Shown: positions 63,068 through 64,000 of the stretch, in pieces
How positions within the stretch are numbered: the stretch's first letter is position 1
How the letters are laid out: the number at the start of each line of letters is the position of its first letter
Assembly: GCF_905175385.1 (NCBI RefSeq)
Contig: NZ_HG992749.1
Location: forward strand, 2,108,001 to 2,172,000
Direction: 5' to 3'
DNA: 64,000 nucleotides
Source of the DNA: Vibrio sp. B1FLJ16
GTDB taxonomy: Bacteria > Pseudomonadota > Gammaproteobacteria > Enterobacterales > Vibrionaceae
Translations under genes and position numbers: made by a program
Notes under the pieces: generated by a model
The model's database searches: none
Told to the model about the DNA's origin: nothing
The model's input: only the letters and a program-made list of their open reading frames with translations

Positions 63068-64000
63068 TTAGCCTAGCAGACTTAGCGCTGAGTTTGGCGC
63101 TTGTTTCGCTTGCGCAAGGATTGAGCTTGACGCTTGCGATAGAATTTGTGACTTAGTCATTGCCGTCGTTTCCTTCGCGAAGTCAGTATCTTTGATACGG
63201 CTCTTCGACGCGTTCACGTTCTCGTTAATGTTTTCTAAGTTGCTGATCGCATGGTTGAAACGGTTTTGGAATGCACCTAATTCTGCGCGGTGGCTGTCTA
63301 CGTACTTAAGCGCTGCATCAATGATAGCAACTGATTCTTGCGCGCCACCTACTGATGTTACATCGATAGTATCAACCGTTACTTTTTTACCGTCGCCTAG
63401 ACCCAGTTCACCAGACAGGCTGCCAGAGAACGATACATCACCTTCAACTTTGTTGTTACCTGCAAAAAGCTGTAGTTTGCCTTCTTGGTCTACAGACGCA
63501 TTTACAAGATCAGTCTGACCGTTGATGTAAGTCGCTAGCTCTTCGATATCATCGCCCGTTTTCGCGTTAATCGAGATTTCCTGCTCTTCACCGAAGCTGT
63601 CTGTCAGGCTGATTTTCAGGTCATTCTTACCTTCAGCAACACTCCAGTTTTCGCCTTTCGCGTTTTCAGACTGGTAGCTCACACCACCCATCATTTTGTT
63701 GTCTGAACGCATGTCTTTTAGCTGAAGCATCACAGCTTCACCGTTGTCAGAACCGATTTGGAATGACTTAGTACCGTGCGTACCGTTAAGCAGCTTGTTA
63801 CCACCAAAAGAGGTAGTTTCTGCGATACGGTTTAGCTCATCATTCAGAGCCGTTACTTCTTCCTGAATAGCTACACGGTCTGCTTTAGAGTTTGAACCGT
63901 TTGCAGATTGTAGAGACAAATCACGCATACGTTGCAGGATGTTAGATGTCTCGTTCATTGCACCTTCAGCAGTTTGTGCAATAGAGATACCATCGTTCGC
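63068..64000 (-). CDS. flaB: Polar flagellin FlaB, N-terminus outside window
   Basis: This is a second flagellin whose frame runs to the last base ([12 protein letters not shown] precedes the first internal Met), so 310 codons plus stop are present and the first 60 or so residues are missing. It ends SALSLLG and is nearly identical to FlaA in the D1 parts ([32 protein letters not shown]). It differs in the central domain, for example in residues after [13 protein letters not shown]. Its own terminator separates it from flaA. The name is from gene order; it could equally be numbered otherwise in another species. Confidence 0.9.
   Translation of the reverse strand, partial: ANDGISIAQTAEGAMNETSNILQRMRDLSLQSANGSNSKADRVAIQEEVTALNDELNRIAETTSFGGNKLLNGTHGTKSFQIGSDNGEAVMLQLKDMRSDNKMMGGVSYQSENAKGENWSVAEGKNDLKISLTDSFGEEQEISINAKTGDDIEELATYINGQTDLVNASVDQEGKLQLFAGNNKVEGDVSFSGSLSGELGLGDGKKVTVDTIDVTSVGGAQESVAIIDAALKYVDSHRAELGAFQNRFNHAISNLENINENVNASKSRIKDTDFAKETTAMTKSQILSQASSSILAQAKQAPNSALSLLG

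Overview
The window is chromosomal DNA of a Vibrio, most likely of the Harveyi clade (V. parahaemolyticus, V. alginolyticus, V. harveyi and relatives). The evidence is the polar-flagellar gene order (two flagellins, flaG, fliD, flaI, fliS, flrA, flrB, flrC, fliE to fliR, flhB, flhA, flhF, flhG, fliA, che genes), the ParC/ParP chemotaxis-localisation pair, two tandem FadL porins, and short palindromic repeats with ATACCAA/TTGGTAT ends. The species cannot be resolved by eye. No rRNA, tRNA, CRISPR array, prophage, transposase or integron was seen. Almost everything is core genome.

Region 1 (1-10.4 kb) is a housekeeping block matching the E. coli mnmC-yfcL-epmC-aroC-prmB-smrB-sixA neighbourhood: the 3' part of mnmC, an FMN reductase, yfcL, epmC, a TRIC/UPF0126 membrane protein, aroC, prmB, smrB (broken by one extra A in an A10 tract), sixA, a 925-residue M16 protease and a small secreted basic protein. 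Region 2 (10.4-20 kb) concerns fatty acids and the outer membrane: fadIJ behind a FadR-like operator, a 0.7 kb intergenic stretch with an orphan minus-strand terminator (possible sRNA), an ECF sigma factor with its membrane-anchored DUF3379 anti-sigma partner, two FadL porins and the lipid-asymmetry lipoprotein MlaA. Region 3 (20-27.2 kb) is the complete cytochrome c maturation operon ccmABCDEFGHI on the minus strand.

Region 4 (27.5-64 kb) is one long minus-strand motility locus. From promoter-distal to proximal it holds a DUF2802 protein, cheW, parP, parC, cheB, cheA, cheZ, cheY, fliA, flhG, flhF and flhA; then flhB, fliR, fliQ, fliP, fliO, fliN, fliM, fliL, fliK; then fliJ, fliI, fliH, fliG, fliF, fliE; then flrC, flrB and flrA; then fliS, flaI, fliD, flaG and flagellin flaA; and last flaB, cut by the window end. 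Sigma-54 promoters with correct GG-N10-GC geometry lie before fliE, fliK, flhA and flrB, and a near-consensus sigma-28 promoter lies before flaA. Together they outline the hierarchy FlrA, then sigma-54 class II genes and FlrBC, then FliA-dependent flagellin. FlhF/FlhG set polar placement and number of flagella, and ParC/ParP place the chemoreceptor array at the same pole.

The observations most worth a second look are: the A10 frameshift in smrB; three FliM-like motifs in CheA where a CheY-binding P2 domain would be expected; the orphan terminator and structured RNA candidate near 14.1-14.3 kb; the ECF sigma/DUF3379/FadL cluster; and a palindromic repeat element inside the flaA mRNA leader.
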